Below, in pieces: positions 23,573 to 35,275 of a stretch of DNA of 61,692 nt. The notes under the pieces are model-generated. The model was given only the letters and a program-made list of their open reading frames with translations. It made no database searches and was not told the origin of the DNA. The stretch comes from Zygnema cylindricum. Taxonomy: Eukaryota; Streptophyta; Zygnematophyceae; Zygnematales; Zygnemataceae. How positions within the stretch are numbered: the first letter of the stretch is position 1; each line of letters begins with the position of its first letter. A program made the position numbers and the translations under genes. The DNA lies in the NCBI GenBank assembly GCA_037447655.1, contig JBBHKE010000190.1:312971-374662 (forward strand), given 5' to 3'.

Positions 23573-24727
23573 TGTTGAAAAGTGATATTTTATATTCTAT
23601 CTTTTTTAAAGGATCCTGCAGCTCTCACTTGTCGTAGTCGGTGAGAATCGACGGGCAACCATGGCTGCCTCAGGCACATGAGACGATGAGAATTCACGGG
23701 CAACCATGGCTGCCTCAGGCAGATCAGACGATGGGCAGAAGACAAGGCTCATGCAAAAGCTACGTTACCCAGACAGGGTTTGATCCTGTAATCTCTAGGA
23801 GAAGGTCGTACAAATTGTTTCACGCCTTATCCGTTAGGTATTGATGAAACGTTACACGCAATGTGTTTGGTAAGTATTTAAATATAACAGTGCGACATAT
23901 TCCTTGTAACGACTTACGTAACGAAACGAAACATGAAACGTGTGGTACCGCACGAAATGGAGTACCGCACGAATAAATGAAACAAATATTTGATTTCAAC
24001 GGACGAAATTAAATGTCGCGATCAACGGCTCGCAAAGGAAGAAGGAATTTCAAACGGTCAACACGGAATGTTGACCGTCGAAATTCAACGGTCAATAGGA
24101 TTATTGACCGGTGATTTTCAACAAGCAACATTTGTTCGGCGCGCCGTCAGATCGAACGCGTGAAATTGATCGCCGAAAAAGAACGGACGGCACGCGTGAG
24201 TGCCGGTATGCCGGAACAATTATCTGGGAGCAGTTCGGCGAAATGGGAGGAAATGACACGTGGCATCATCCTATAGGATGCCGGAAGAGAAAAGGGACAG
24301 AATGACGTTGACCTATTAGCCACGTGGCAGAACGTGAGTGGTGCCGAATATATCTGTACATAAAGTACGGCGGCTGGTGAACTATGTATGTACAACAATT
24401 ACAGTACTTTATTTTGATTGGTTTAGAGTAGCTATTAGTGAGGTTTTCAGTACTTAGACAAAATTTTGAAAGTCCTCTCTCCCAGAGGCCATCTGTATAA
24501 ATATGATGTCTTTGAACAACCATAACTTAATGCTCGGGTGAGCAAATTTAGTGATTCTTTTTGCTGCGGACTCAAGGGAGTCCACGCTACACAGGGTTGT
24601 AGTCGGTCAGAGTTTTTGCCTGCCACGGTGGCACTTATTCATTGCCAAAGTCAAAAATGCAAATATTATCCTAGATGCTTCATATAAGCTGGACATTTTG
24701 TGGACCAATAGAGGTCACAGAATTTCA
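23573..24727 (+). repeat. Element O 5' LTR
   Basis: 1155 bp. It starts TGTTGAAAAGTG and ends ACAGAATTTCA. TATA box TATAAATA is at 24496-24503. It contains a tRNA-Arg-like unit on the minus strand, two direct ~50-bp repeats with GGGCAACCATGGCTGCCTC (23655-23730), and the loop word ACTTGTCGTAGTC at 23628-23640. The gag start codon is ATA here but ATG in the 3' LTR. Confidence 0.92.
23766..23850 (-). ncRNA. tRNA-Arg-like antisense unit in element O 5' LTR
   Basis: On the minus strand the D-arm word CCTAACGGATAAGGCG (within 23823-23840) is close to the D-arm of eukaryotic tRNA-Arg genes. A T-arm with a perfect 5-bp stem follows at 23773-23789 (ACAGG-ATCAAAC-CCTGT). A/B-box spacing is compatible with a type 2 Pol III promoter. 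The acceptor stem is not convincing, so this is a tRNA-like relic or promoter, not a working tRNA. A second copy lies in the 3' LTR at about 29305-29385. Confidence 0.6.
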
Positions 24728-25840
24728 GGTTATGGGCCCACCTTCTAGGGTGCCCATTTTTAATGGAACATGGTTCATTTATTGGGAAACCATGATAATG
24801 GTTGCATTGGTTGAAAAATGACTATGGGGCATTGTGAGTGGTCGTGTGCGTCGGCCATCCGCAAAGTCGGGAGTTCCACCAGGATTTGAAGGATCTCGGT
24901 TCACAAGAGGATCTGCGAGGGCAGACGCGGAAGAGGACGTTGGAGAAAGCATCGTGTCGGACATAAGGAAGGAGAAGGGGAAGGAGAAACTCACACCGAT
25001 GCTTACTGGATCGGTTTTAGCAGCGGATGTTCAGAAAACCGAGGCTAATCATAGTGTAATCTGGGATTTTAACAATACCGTGGCGACTCATTTTATTCTC
25101 AGGCGTCTCACCCAAGTAGTGGCTACACCTCATCTTCATGTGGACAGGGCGAACGAGTTGTGGGAGGCTCTTGTCAGCATTTACAAGAGTGGTACGATTC
25201 AACAGCAGAAGCTGGCAGGTCAAAAGGTATAAGCATATGTGTATAAAGGGGGAAAGATGTTAGATTTTTGTAATGACTTGGCCGGGTTATTTATGGATTT
25301 GGAGAGCGCAAGGAAAAGAGAGACCAAGAAAGAGAAGGTGAATACTTTGTTGATGAAACTCCCAGATGATTATAAAACCATTGTTAACAGGGTTGAGGAT
25401 TTGCCAGATCATCGATGGATTTGGAACTCCGTTGTGGGAATGATTTTGATTCGGGAAATCACAATTGAGATTCGGAGAGGAGAAAAGAGTATTCAGGCTT
25501 TGGCTGCAGGAACTAATTGGGGAGATAAGGATTCTAAGAAACCTTATGGAAACTTTGGTGGAGGAGGAAGAGGAAATCAATCGAAAGGATCTGGATCGAG
25601 GCATCCGAAGGGGCTTCGTCACTTTTGTAAGAAGCCGGGACATTACATGGCGGAGTGTACTAAACTGATAGAGCTGAGATTAAAGGAGGAACATGCCGAA
25701 AAACCAGCCGCAAAGAAAAAGAAGGCATTTGTGGCAACACAAGTCATCGGAGAGGACTCCGATGAGGACGATGGAGAACTCCTCCTCAAAGAGCAGCTGG
25801 AGGTGAAAGGTGAGTTAGAGATTCTAAGGAGGCAAAAGTG
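24706..25840 (+). pseudogene. gag: Element O Gag
   Basis: The frame begins in the LTR (start codon lost, ATA) and runs through the PBS as FQVMGPPSRVPIF. There is a stop near 24819 and another at 25230. The capsid region contains LWEALVSIYKSGTIQQQK and MKLPDDYKTIVNRVEDL. The zinc knuckle has lost its first cysteine (R-HF-C-KKPG-H-YMAE-C). A Lys-rich and acidic linker leads into protease. The same organisation is seen in element A. Confidence 0.87.
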
Positions 25841-26927
25841 TGCTTTCAGTGGAGTAAGAGAAGCTCCAAAAGAAGGATGGATTATTGATTTAGGAGCCTC
25901 TATGCATATGTGTAGAGAAAAACCATTGTTTACCAAAATGAGAAAGATCCCTACTGTAGAGTTAGAGTACGGGGATGGGAGAATAGTCACCACTAATTTA
26001 GTGGGATCTATGGATCTGAGAGTCTTAGTTGATGGAAAGGCATCCATAGTCACTTTCTCTGGTGTTCTTTTTATCCCAGAGTTGAACAAGAATCTTATCT
26101 CTACGTCGGTCTTAGATGATAAGGGTTTTGAGACTAGTACTAAAAAGGGAGTCTTTGTTGCTAGCTATGAGGATGAAAAGTACTTCACAGCTGAAAAGGG
26201 TAGCCAAGGAATGTTTAGGCTGAATTTGAGTAATGGAAAGATGGGAGTTTACTATGCTGGTGTAAGTGATTTGATGATATGGCATAAAAGATTGGGACAT
26301 GTGCATCTAGATAGATTGAATGAAATGAAAAAAATGGGTGTAGTTGAGGGCATACACTTTGGAGATAATGAGACTTTGGATTATTCTAGTGGGTGTGCTC
26401 AAGGAAAAGCCTACAGATTGCCTTTTCCAGAAGCCGCAACATATAAGTGTGAAAAGGTTTTAGATTTGGTTCACACTGACATATGGGGACCGACCAAAGT
26501 GCCATCAGTTGGAGGGAAAAGATTTATGTTTACTATCACTGATGATTGGTCTAGATACTCTAGAGTATACTTCTTGAAAAACAAATCTTAGGCTTCGGCT
26601 TATTTTAAAGAGTATATAACTTGGAGTGAAAAGCTTCATGAGACACCCATAAAGAGAGTAAGAAGTGATAATGGGGGGGAATTCACTTCTAATGAGTTTG
26701 AGGATTACTTGAAAGAGGAAGGGGTTCAACACCAAAAGACTGTCCCAAAGAATCCAAAACAAAACGGTGTAGCCGAAAGACTACATCGGACATTAAGTGA
26801 TACTGCTCGTAGTATGTTGACAGATAAAAAGATAAAGAAAAGTTTTTGGGCAGAGGCTATGAATTGTGCTAACTATCTCAAAAATAGAGTCCTTACCTCG
26901 GCCGTAAAAAGGCCAAACACCTTATGA
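25841..26927 (+). pseudogene. pol: Element O protease and integrase
   Basis: WIIDLGASMHMC marks the protease active site, again DLG instead of DSG/DTG. GAG-pre-integrase WHKRLGH...SSGCAQGK follows, with the first Cys of the CxxC pair changed to Ser. Integrase then shows DLVHTDIWGP, DNGGEF and the Glu in QNGVAERLHR. A stop at 26589 and a frameshift near 26927 interrupt it; low-similarity coding continues through 27260. Confidence 0.87.
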
Positions 26928-27271
26928 AAGATGGACCGAGAGAAAACCTAATATTTCACACTTAGAGGTGTTTGGAAGTCAAGTGTTTAGTCTAAATACA
27001 GAAAAAAATCTGATTGGAAGTTAGATGCTAGAGGAAAGTAGGGATACTTACTTGGGTATGATGAAAATGTAAAAGGGTATAGAGTTTATGATCTCGGAAG
27101 AGAAGACATAATTCTAGTGAAACACTTGGTAGTTATGGACGAAGAAAAGTCCATAGATCCCTTTAAGCACACTAAACCGGTCAAAATTAGAATTGAATCA
27201 AAAATTGAGTTAGATTCAGATTCTTCTAACCGAATCCGGTTTAGCCTGACCTTGCAGAGGAAGAGAAAAAT

Positions 27272-29050
27272 GTGATCGAGAGTGATCCTCTCTTAGAGAC
27301 ACGACTTCCAATTCAACCCGAGGAAAGACAGGAAACAGATGATGAAAGTCCGGAGATGGACTCCACGGATAGGGGGGAAGATGAAGTCGTTCGGAGAAAT
27401 CTGAGATTACCCTCCATCCCAGCATCAGAGTTTGAGGGAGGAAGGAGAAGTACCAAGAGACTTCAAGAGAGACAAGTGAACAACAAGGTAACTAAGATGT
27501 CACATTTTAGCGAACCCCGGACTTACTCAGAGGCAATTAATAGTCCGGAAAGTAGTAGATGGGTGACAGCCATTAATGATGAGATGGCTTCCATTATGGA
27601 AGTAAACACATGGGAGTTGGTGGATTGTCCTCTGAACAGAAAGTCGATAAGATGTAAGTGGGTATTTAAGTTGAAACTCAATCCCGATAACACCATTGAG
27701 CGATACAAAGCCAGATAAGTGGCAAAGGGGTTCACACAGAAGGAGGGAATTGATTTTGAGAAGACCTTCGCTCCGGTTGTTAGATTTCCCTCCGTCCGGA
27801 TTCTACTTAGTTTAGCGGCAGCAGAAGACATGGAAGTGCACCAGATGGACATAAAAACCGCTTTATTACACGGGGAATTAGAAGAAGTGATCTTCATGCG
27901 ACAATCGGAAGGATTTGTTGAAAAGGGAGAAGAAAGTAAGGTGTGCAGATTGATAAAGTCTCTTTATGGACTAAAGCAAGCTCCACGTCAATGGAACAAG
28001 AAATTGGACGAGTTTTTGACAAGTTTGGGATATATCCCAATCAGTTCGGATCATTCCATCTATCTATTTGAGGAAGAGGAAGGTATAATTTTCATTGCTA
28101 TCTATGTGGATGATTTGCTTGTTTTGAGTAAATCAATGGTGAAATTAATAAGCTAAAAAAGGATCTAAAGAGTAGATTTGAAATGAAGGACTTGGGAGAG
28201 GCAAAGTACATTTACGGAATTCAGATGGAAAGAGATAGAGAGAAGAAAATAATTAGACTAACTCAAAAGGAAGCAATAGGGAATATGCTTGAAAAATTTC
28301 AGATGGATAAAGCAAATAGTTGCACGACTCCCATGGACTTAAAGAAGGGTAATGAGGGGAGCTCAGAAGAGGGAGTCTTGATCTTGGATAATGAGTTAGG
28401 ACCTGAGGAAAGCAAGTTCATGCAAACTATTTCGTACAGACTGGTTGTCGGTAGTTTGATCTATTTTATGAACTGTACTCGTCCTGATATTGCAGCTACT
28501 GTGGGAGTATTAAGTAGGAGTCTGAATGATCCTAGGAAGAAAGATTGGGAAGCGGCCAAAAGGGTCATGTGGTACTTGATAGGAACAAGAGATTTATGGT
28601 TGCATTTGGGAGGGGATAATACTGACATCACCACTGGAGTGATGCCAGTTATGGGGATGCTCCGATGAGAAGGTGTACTTCTGGGTATGTGTTGTATGTT
28701 GGGAATGGGGCTTGCTATTAGAACAGCAAGCAACAAAAGGTGATTGCTCAGTCTACCATGGAGGCTGAGTATATGGACTCTTGTTCTGCTGTGAAAGAAT
28801 TGATGTGGGTGAAATCTTTGCTTCAAGAACTGGGATATATGAAGAGTGGAGTGCAAAAGATATTTTGTGACAATCAAGCTGCGATTGCAGTTGAAGCAAA
28901 TCCTAAGCATCACTTTAAAGCAAAGCATATGGATATTCGTTTGAGCTTTGTTAGAGAGAAAGTTGAGAATAAAATAATTAGTTTGGAATAAACACCGGAT
29001 CGAGAGATGGTAGCAGATATGATGACTAAGCCAGTTCCTTCTCCCAAATA
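27272..29050 (+). pseudogene. pol: Element O reverse transcriptase and RNase H
   Basis: Copia RT with KWVFKLKLNPDNTIERYKAR, a stop at 27716, KGFTQKEGIDFEKTFAPVVRF, MDIKTALLHGELEEVIF, LKQAPRQWNKKLDEF and an intact YVDDLLVLSK catalytic box (about 28103). A one-base shift near 28140 follows. RNase H has TSGYVLYVGNGA, MEAEYM and CDNQAAI, with stops at 28721 and 28989. The tail MMTKPVPSPK ends before the polypurine tract. Confidence 0.88.
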
Positions 29051-29109
29051 AACATTTTGTAGGGAGAAGTGAGGACTAAAGGAAAAGATAGACTAGAAAA
29101 TAAGGGGAG

Positions 29110-30263
29110 TGTTGAAAAGTGATGTTTATATTCTATCTTTTTTCAAGGATCCTGCAGCTCTCACTTGTCGTAGTCACTGACAATCGACGGGCAACCATGG
29201 CTCCCTCAGGCACATGAGACGATGAGAATCGACGGGCAACCATGGTTGCCTCAGGCAGATGAGACGATGGGCAGAAGACAAGGCTCATGCAAAAGATACG
29301 TTACCCAGACAGGTTTGATTTTGCAACCTCTAGGAGAAGGCCGTACAAATTGTTTCACGCCTTATCCGTTAGGTATTGATGAAACGTTACACGCAATGTG
29401 TTTCGTAAGTATTTAAATATGACAGTGCGACATATTCCTTGTAACGACTTACGTAACAAAACGAAACATGAAACGTATGGTACCGCACGAAATGCAGTAC
29501 CGCACGAAATAAATGAAACAAATATTTGATTTCGACGGACGAAATTAAATGTCGCGATCGACGGCTCGCAAAGGAAGAAGGAATTTCAAACGGTCAACAC
29601 GGAATGTTGACTGTCGAAATTCAACGGTCAATACGGAATATTGACCGGTGATTTTCAACGGGCAACATTTGTTCGGCGCGCCATCAGATCGAACGCGTGA
29701 AATTGATCGCCGAAAAAGAACGCACGGCACGCGTGAGTGCCGCTATGCCGGAACAATTATCTGGGAGCAGTTCGGCAAAATGGGAGGAAATGACACGTGG
29801 CATCATCCTATAGGATGCCGGAAGAGAAAAGGGACAGAATGACGTTGACCTATTAGCCACGTGGTAGAAGTGAGTGGTGCCGAATATATCCGTACATAAA
29901 GTACGGCGGCTGGTGTACTATGTATGTACAACAATTAGAGTACTTTATTTTGATTGGTTTAGAGTAGCTACTAGTGAGGTTTTCAGGACTTAGACAAAAT
30001 TTTGAAAATCCTCTCTTCTAGAGGCCATCTGTATAAATATGATGTCTTTGAACAACCATAACTTAATGCTCGGGTGAGCAAATTTAGTGATTCTTTTTGT
30101 TGCGGACTCAGGGGAGTCCACGCTACACAGGGGTGTAGTGGGTCAGAGTTTTTGCGTTCCACGGTGGCACATATTCATTGCCAAAGTCAAAACTGCAAAT
30201 ATTATCCTAGAGGCTTCATATAAGCTGGAAATTTTGTGGACCAATGGAGGTCACAGAATTTCA
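29110..30263 (+). repeat. Element O 3' LTR
   Basis: 1154 bp, very similar to the 5' copy. The R/U5 short frame MILFVADSGESTLHRG (30087-30275) is open and overlaps the would-be gag ATG in another frame. TATAAATA lies near 30035. Confidence 0.92.
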
Positions 30264-30268
30264 ATGCG

Positions 30269-30699
30269 CAAATAGTGTGAGGCTGCAACGTCTCTTTTTG
30301 AAATTATCCGTACATGTACGATAAAGTTTCGTACATATCTTTGCACATATCGTTTCAATTTGCAGAACACAAAGGACCAATATGTGTATCGTATCTTTTC
30401 GTAAACTTCCGTATGATTGTCGTAAAAAAATGTACAATTACCGTAATTTGTTTATAAGTTTTGCGTAAATTTCAGTTCCAGTTTATTGTAGACATTTTTT
30501 TACGATTTTTTCAAAAGTCACGTACAAAACGTAGAAACTGGAAAAAAATGAAAAAATCGTGCGATTTGAACAACTATGCTTATTTACTATTTAGTATTTA
30601 CAGTGTACACAAAAATGAACTAATAATCCAAAATGAACAAGACATTAAAAACAAAGTTGACTACATATTGGACGTAGAAATGCACTAGAGACAAAATCG
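30269..30699. repeat. Dispersed repeat P (copy 1, part 3)
   Basis: CGCAAATAGTGTGAGGCTGC... matches the end of copy 2 (32817-32878). The rest has scattered GTAC words and no gene. It ends with CAAAATCG, duplicated around the MITE. Confidence 0.65.
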
Positions 30700-32365
30700 T
30701 AGTGTTGGGTATCAGGTAAATTCATACCGCGGTAATTTTGATATTCGATGTATCAAATATCGATTGAGCAGAATCCTCGATTTATCGTAACGAGACCAAC
30801 ATAAATCATCGTGATATATAGTATTTTTCAAATTTAAAATTTTATATTTTTATATAATATGTTGTTATAGCGAAAAAGACAAATTGTCTAATACGCCACG
30901 TACGACGTGATTTTCGTTTTGTGACTTAAAAGTGGACGCCGCAAAATGTAACCAACAAAAAAGAACTTATTATATAATTCATATAATTACTTATGGAAAT
31001 TGCTTATGGCAGAGACAATCTTTGCTGCGTGCACGTAGTTTTCAAAAATTGTACATTTGAAGTACAGATTAGTACAAGTTACGTACCTTTGAGTTCAGAT
31101 TAGACGGTCAATCCGTCGAACAACTTTGAATGGCGAAATATTGTAATGACGGTTAAAAGAAGTCGCGTTTAGGAACGTCGACCGTCATAAAAAAAAAACA
31201 ATTGACACGGCCGGCCAAAGTTTACGGGTAACAAAACTGCGGAAACCACATGTAAATAAAATTGTTGCGCGCAGGTAGTTTCTCACATCACGTGAGCTCC
31301 ATTGTGAGAGCACAAACTGACATTTAACTTAGCCGCAAAAATGGAATGTATTTGTGAAGCATTACGTTGAACCTAGTCACAAATTCAAGGATGACGCCAT
31401 ATGGATAAATTAACTCGCACAAAACGAAACAAACTTCGTACAAAGATAAAAAAAACGTAGCCGAGTAGAAATATTGATGAAATTAAATGATAAACACGCG
31501 CCTCGTCACGTAGTAATATTTTCCTTTGAGCGCATACTTTATTTTGTCTTTATGTGCGCATTTTATTTTTTTCGTGCGTATTTACAATGCGCGACAAAGT
31601 CGCTTAAGTGAGAAAGTACCTGGGTGCAACAATTTTATTTACATGTGGTTTGTGCAGTTTTGTTACATTAAACCTTGACCGGTTGTGTGAAATGTTATTT
31701 TCTTTATGACAATCGACATTCGCAAGCGCGACACTTTTTTAACCGTCATTACAATATTTCGCCAGTTAAAGGATTGACCGTCGAATTTGAACTTAAAGGT
31801 ACGTAACTTGTACTAATATGTACTTCAAATGTATAATTTCTGACAACTACCTGCGCGCAACAAAAATTGTCTCTACGATTAGCAACCCTTTTACTTAATT
31901 GGGGTTTGGTTACATCAAGAGGTCTTTGTAATAGTACGGACAACAAAATTTATATATTGCAGAGGCCTCGGTTACATAGCGTATCATATATAAACAAGTT
32001 TTTACATACGTGTTTCTATTTGAGTGGTGTAAGTTATTCGTACTTGCGTATTATGTACATGTACTTCGCAAGTGTACCTCGTCAATGTACCTTAGAGATC
32101 TCCTTCACTCTGCTGAATTATAAGAAAAAACCATATTTCTTTTCGGCAAAGATTTAACGGTCACCTTGTACGAAGACACGTGACTTTGGAGACATGTGAA
32201 AATTTTCATTTTTTTTTAATGCTTCGATATATTCGCGATACGATATATTGGCGATATATCGTGATATTTTGATTTTCGATATATCGAAGCGATATATCGA
32301 TGATCAAGTACCTGAAATTCGATACACATCGAATATCGGCAAACGATCCTCGATACCCAACACTA
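30700..32365. mobile_element. Fold-back hAT-type MITE
   Basis: Terminal inverted repeats TAGTGTTGGGTATC (30700-) and GATACCCAACACTA (-32365) are flanked by an 8-bp duplication, CAAAATCG/CAAAATAG (30692-30699 and 32366-32373). Terminal GTGTTGGG and 8-bp duplications are hAT hallmarks. Inside lie long true inverted repeats: about 31011-31156 with 31738-31878, and about 31231-31283 with 31610-31665. The subterminal zones are packed with ATCGATATATCG-like words. There is no coding capacity. Confidence 0.85.
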
Positions 32366-32373
32366 CAAAATAG

Positions 32374-32878
32374 AGGAATGTGACGAACGTACAAATTGAA
32401 GAGAGTGGTAGAAAACTACGGTAAAAATTAAGGGAATTGATCATAGTTGTTCAAAACGTATTTTACGCACGATTCGGACGCGCATACAACACGTAGAAAC
32501 TACAGAGGTTGATTTGAAAAAAATGCAAAAATCGTTAATGAATTTATGTCCGTACAATTTCGTACATGTAAAAAAAATGAATTGAACATGTACTGCAGTT
32601 TGTAAGTAGTCTACTATTCTAACATGTAGGCCCAGGTTCAAATCCTCGCTAACCTTGTTATTTTGTGAAAGTTAGCGCTATGACAACGGGTTGAATGACA
32701 GTTTCACTGTCTACTTCTGTGGCGTTACTAATGGCAGCTTCCTTTAAGATTCGTTCTCATGGCAGCTTCTTCAAAAAAAAATTGAAGAAGACGTTCGTAC
32801 ATATTTTGAATACGACCCGCAAATAGTGTGACCCTGGAACGTCTCTTTTTGAAAATGTCCATACATGTACGATGAAAT
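32374..32878. repeat. Dispersed repeat P (copy 2)
   Basis: Matches copy 1 from GTTGTTCAAAACGTATTTTACG onward. The two copies lie in the same orientation, with only the tail of copy 1 and the MITE between them, which suggests a tandem arrangement. It holds a perfect B-box GGTTCAAATCC (about 32636-32646) but no clear A box. Cut at 32878 by J's 3' LTR. Confidence 0.7.
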
Positions 32879-33731
32879 TGCAATTCGGTGTCCCCCATTT
32901 GGACCAAAATTGAGGAAGCCTCTAGGTGATTTTCAACTAACCCACTTTCAACTAAAGGAACTGCCACCCAAGCAGACAAATAGATAATCAAAATTCACCC
33001 CTGTGCAGTCTGGACCAATCAAAAGGTTTGAGGTACGGAACCAATCAGAAGACTGTACAATACAGAAAGGTACTACGGCCGATGTACTTTCTGTAGGGCC
33101 TATGTACGAAAAGGCCATGGAGTGGATGCCTGTCTCCTATGGACATGTCCTCATGCTCTCCGTGATTTCCTCTTCTCACTGACATCGTGCCACGTGTCGC
33201 CAAGTCATGTCACGACCAAAAACCGCCAAGGCGGCCATTACAAGATCTCGGCGATGGTGCTGGCTGTCGGATCAAAACCGACTTAAAACGACAACCGTTC
33301 AAGAACAAATATCCGATACATTTGTTTCGTGCGAACTAAAACTCCAACTAGTTTCTATGTATTCTATTTGTTATTCCGTTAATCTGATTAGCCGCCTATC
33401 TATTGTTTAAATAGCTATCAAACCCCATGTATCCTAACAGACTACTACGACAGACTGATAAGGGTTGACGGCTACGCCTCGCCCTACCGGTCGGAGGTTC
33501 GAGTCCTGCCGGACTCAACCTTTTTGGTTCATAGTGACTTATGTCACTCTTAAGCCCTGCCTATGGAGCGAAGGCAGCCATGGCTCCACCGCCCTCTCTC
33601 ACCTTCAGTGACTACAACAAGTATGGGGGCTAGAGGGAGAATGTGGAGGCAGGTTGCCTGTGATTTCTTTTTCCCTTTTTATTTTAAATAAGACCTAGAA
33701 AATACCTCCCCTAAATCTAGTGATTTCAACA
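32879..33731 (-). repeat. Element J 3' LTR (H-type)
   Basis: 853 bp, ending TTTCAACA at 33731 on the plus strand. Its family differs from A, B and O. GTAC cluster about 33032-33110 and CACGTG near 33190. It contains a tRNA-like hairpin unit (33463-33525) and the conserved hairpin (33571-33660). Confidence 0.88.
33463..33525 (+). ncRNA. tRNA-like unit with perfect B box and T-run, H-type LTR
   Basis: GGTTGA at 33463-33468 pairs perfectly with TCAACC at 33515-33520, directly followed by TTTTT. Inside is a perfect Pol III B box GGTTCGAGTCC (33496-33506) in a T-arm-like stem. The fold is shorter than a tRNA. TCAACC-TTTTT-GGTT can also form a competing small hairpin. Antisense to element J. The homologous unit in the right-hand LTR is 60249-60312, with a decayed B box. 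Confidence 0.55.
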
Positions 33732-33926
33732 CTCCCCTTGTTTTCTAGTCTAATTTTAGTTATTCTTTTAATCCACACTTTTCTCTACAGAATTTTAGCT
33801 TGGGAGATGGCACATGCTTTGTCATCATATCAACCACCATTTCCCCATCACTCCTACACACCAAATTCACAATTTTATTTTCTACCTTTTCCCTCACAAA
33901 ACTCAACCTTATGTCCATATGCTTAG
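33732..33926 (-). pseudogene. Element J Pol C-terminal tail
   Basis: Encodes HMDIRLSFVREKVENKI...MMTKHVPSPKLKFCREKCGLKE, the shared copia Pol tail just upstream of the polypurine tract. It is cut by solo LTR Q at CTTAG; the preceding part continues at 35111-35275. Confidence 0.88.
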
Positions 33927-35105
33927 TGAAACTCTGAGACCTCCATTGGCCCTCAGAGTATGCAGATCCAAAAGAAGCTAATATAGATAGTGCCGACTCC
34001 AAGTTAATGTAAACCCAAGTGACTGACCCCTTGACAGTCACAATCCCAATATAGATTCACCCCTGTGAAATAACACTTTCTGTGTGCTCAGTTTCACCAC
34101 AGAATGTAAAGTTAGAATATGAGATTTGGACACATTCACCCACTTCGACTTTCCCTTAGAAATGCAGCCACCGTGGCACACAAAAACTCTGACCGGCTAG
34201 ACCCCTGTGTAGCGTGGACTCCCCTGAGTCCGCAGCAAAAAGAATCACTGAAAATGGTCAAGTAAATTGATAGTTATGGCTGGCCAAAGTTTGCCATTTA
34301 TACAAGGTGCTCTCTAGGAGAGGCAACTACTTACCCAGAATTTTCTAAGTCCTATCCCCCCTCTAAAACTCCATCTACTGAAGTATGGCACCAATTAAAA
34401 TACTATGTCGTACATAAAAGTACAGGTGCCGGTGTACTTTATGTACGGCCATCGTACGACATGGCAAAAATGTCGACACATGTCATATCGGGATTCGTTT
34501 CCGTAATCTACAGAGTTGCCGCAATCCAATGTGGTTTTGCCACGTGTCATTCGATGTGGCGGTGATCGCAAACCGCCAAAATCCTATTCCGCAATCTCGG
34601 CATCCTTCGCGGCTGTCCGATCAAATCCGGATTTCAATCGTAGCCGTCATAAATACTTGCGCGGTATTCTTTTTGATGTTTAACAAAATGCGCGGTATTT
34701 ATTTCGTAACCGTATCGTACTTCGTACTTTATATAACTGTATCTATGCACTACGTATACATTTCTAGTTAAATGATAAAGTCTACGTGAAACTAAATAAA
34801 TACTTATCAAACCTAATATGTCTTAGTACTACCGCTAGACTAAACGGTTAAAGCTACCGGCTATTACTGATTGTCAGACGACAGGTACCAGGATCAATTC
34901 CTGGAACCGTCAACTAATTTTTGGTAAGAGTACCTAACTTATCCCTTGCCTACTCTAGAGAGCTTAGGCAGCCATGGCTCAAGCTCCCTATCCAGCCTTC
35001 AATGACTACAACAAGTGTGGGGGCTTAGAAAGGGGAGTTAGAGGCAGATTGCCTCTGCCTTTTTCTATCCTATTTACAGACCTAAAAAATACATAAATAT
35101 CAACA
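33927..35105 (-). mobile_element. Solo LTR Q (B-type)
   Basis: TG...CA-bounded 1179-bp LTR with perfect CTTAG duplications (33922-33926 and 35106-35110) and no internal region. This copy fixes the true LTR limits of the family: the end is the GGTCTCAGAGTTTCA block, so the R/U5 short frame and the gag ATG lie inside the LTR. tRNA-like T-arm 34888-34904, conserved hairpin about 34964-35055, TTTTT 35060-35064. Confidence 0.94.
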
Positions 35106-35110
35106 CTTAG

Positions 35111-35275
35111 CTTTAAAATGATGTTTTGGATTGGCTACAATTGCAATTGTAGCCTAATTATCACAAAATATTTAATGCACTCCCTTCTTCATGTACCCCA
35201 ATTCTTGCAACAAAGATTTTACCCACATCAACTCTTTTACAACAGAACAAGAGGCCATTTACTCAGCCTCCATAG
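35111..35275 (-). pseudogene. Element J RNase H fragment
   Basis: Minus-strand coding for the MEAEYMASC...ELMWVKSLL...YMKK...IFCDNQ-type part of RNase H, degraded. Bounded by Q on the left and element I on the right (CATAG duplication). Confidence 0.8.

Larger units (their letters stand above)
23573..30263 (+). mobile_element. Element O: full-structure copia gag-pol element
   Basis: The LTRs are 23573-24727 and 29110-30263, with ACGCG/ATGCG flanks (23568-23572 and 30264-30268). The primer-binding site GGTTATGGGCCCACC starts right after the 5' LTR at 24728, and the polypurine tract AAATAAGGGGAG ends at 29109. All copia domains are present in order, but several stops and frameshifts inactivate it. 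It inserted into repeat P. Confidence 0.94.

Noticed and set aside
25643-26089. Antisense Ser/Leu-rich frames opposite Gag and Pol (also 54330-55306, 11372-11755, 14913-15149)
   Set aside because: Shadows of the real coding strand, lacking recognisable domains or their own context.
31011-31878. Mirror repeat inside the MITE
   Set aside because: The arms (for example ATTAGTACAAGTTACGTACC and its partner) are reverse complements.
33732-35105. Spliced or deleted element joining LTR leader to RNase H
   Set aside because: The CTTAG duplication shows it is a solo LTR inserted into Pol; the leader-like block is simply the LTR end.
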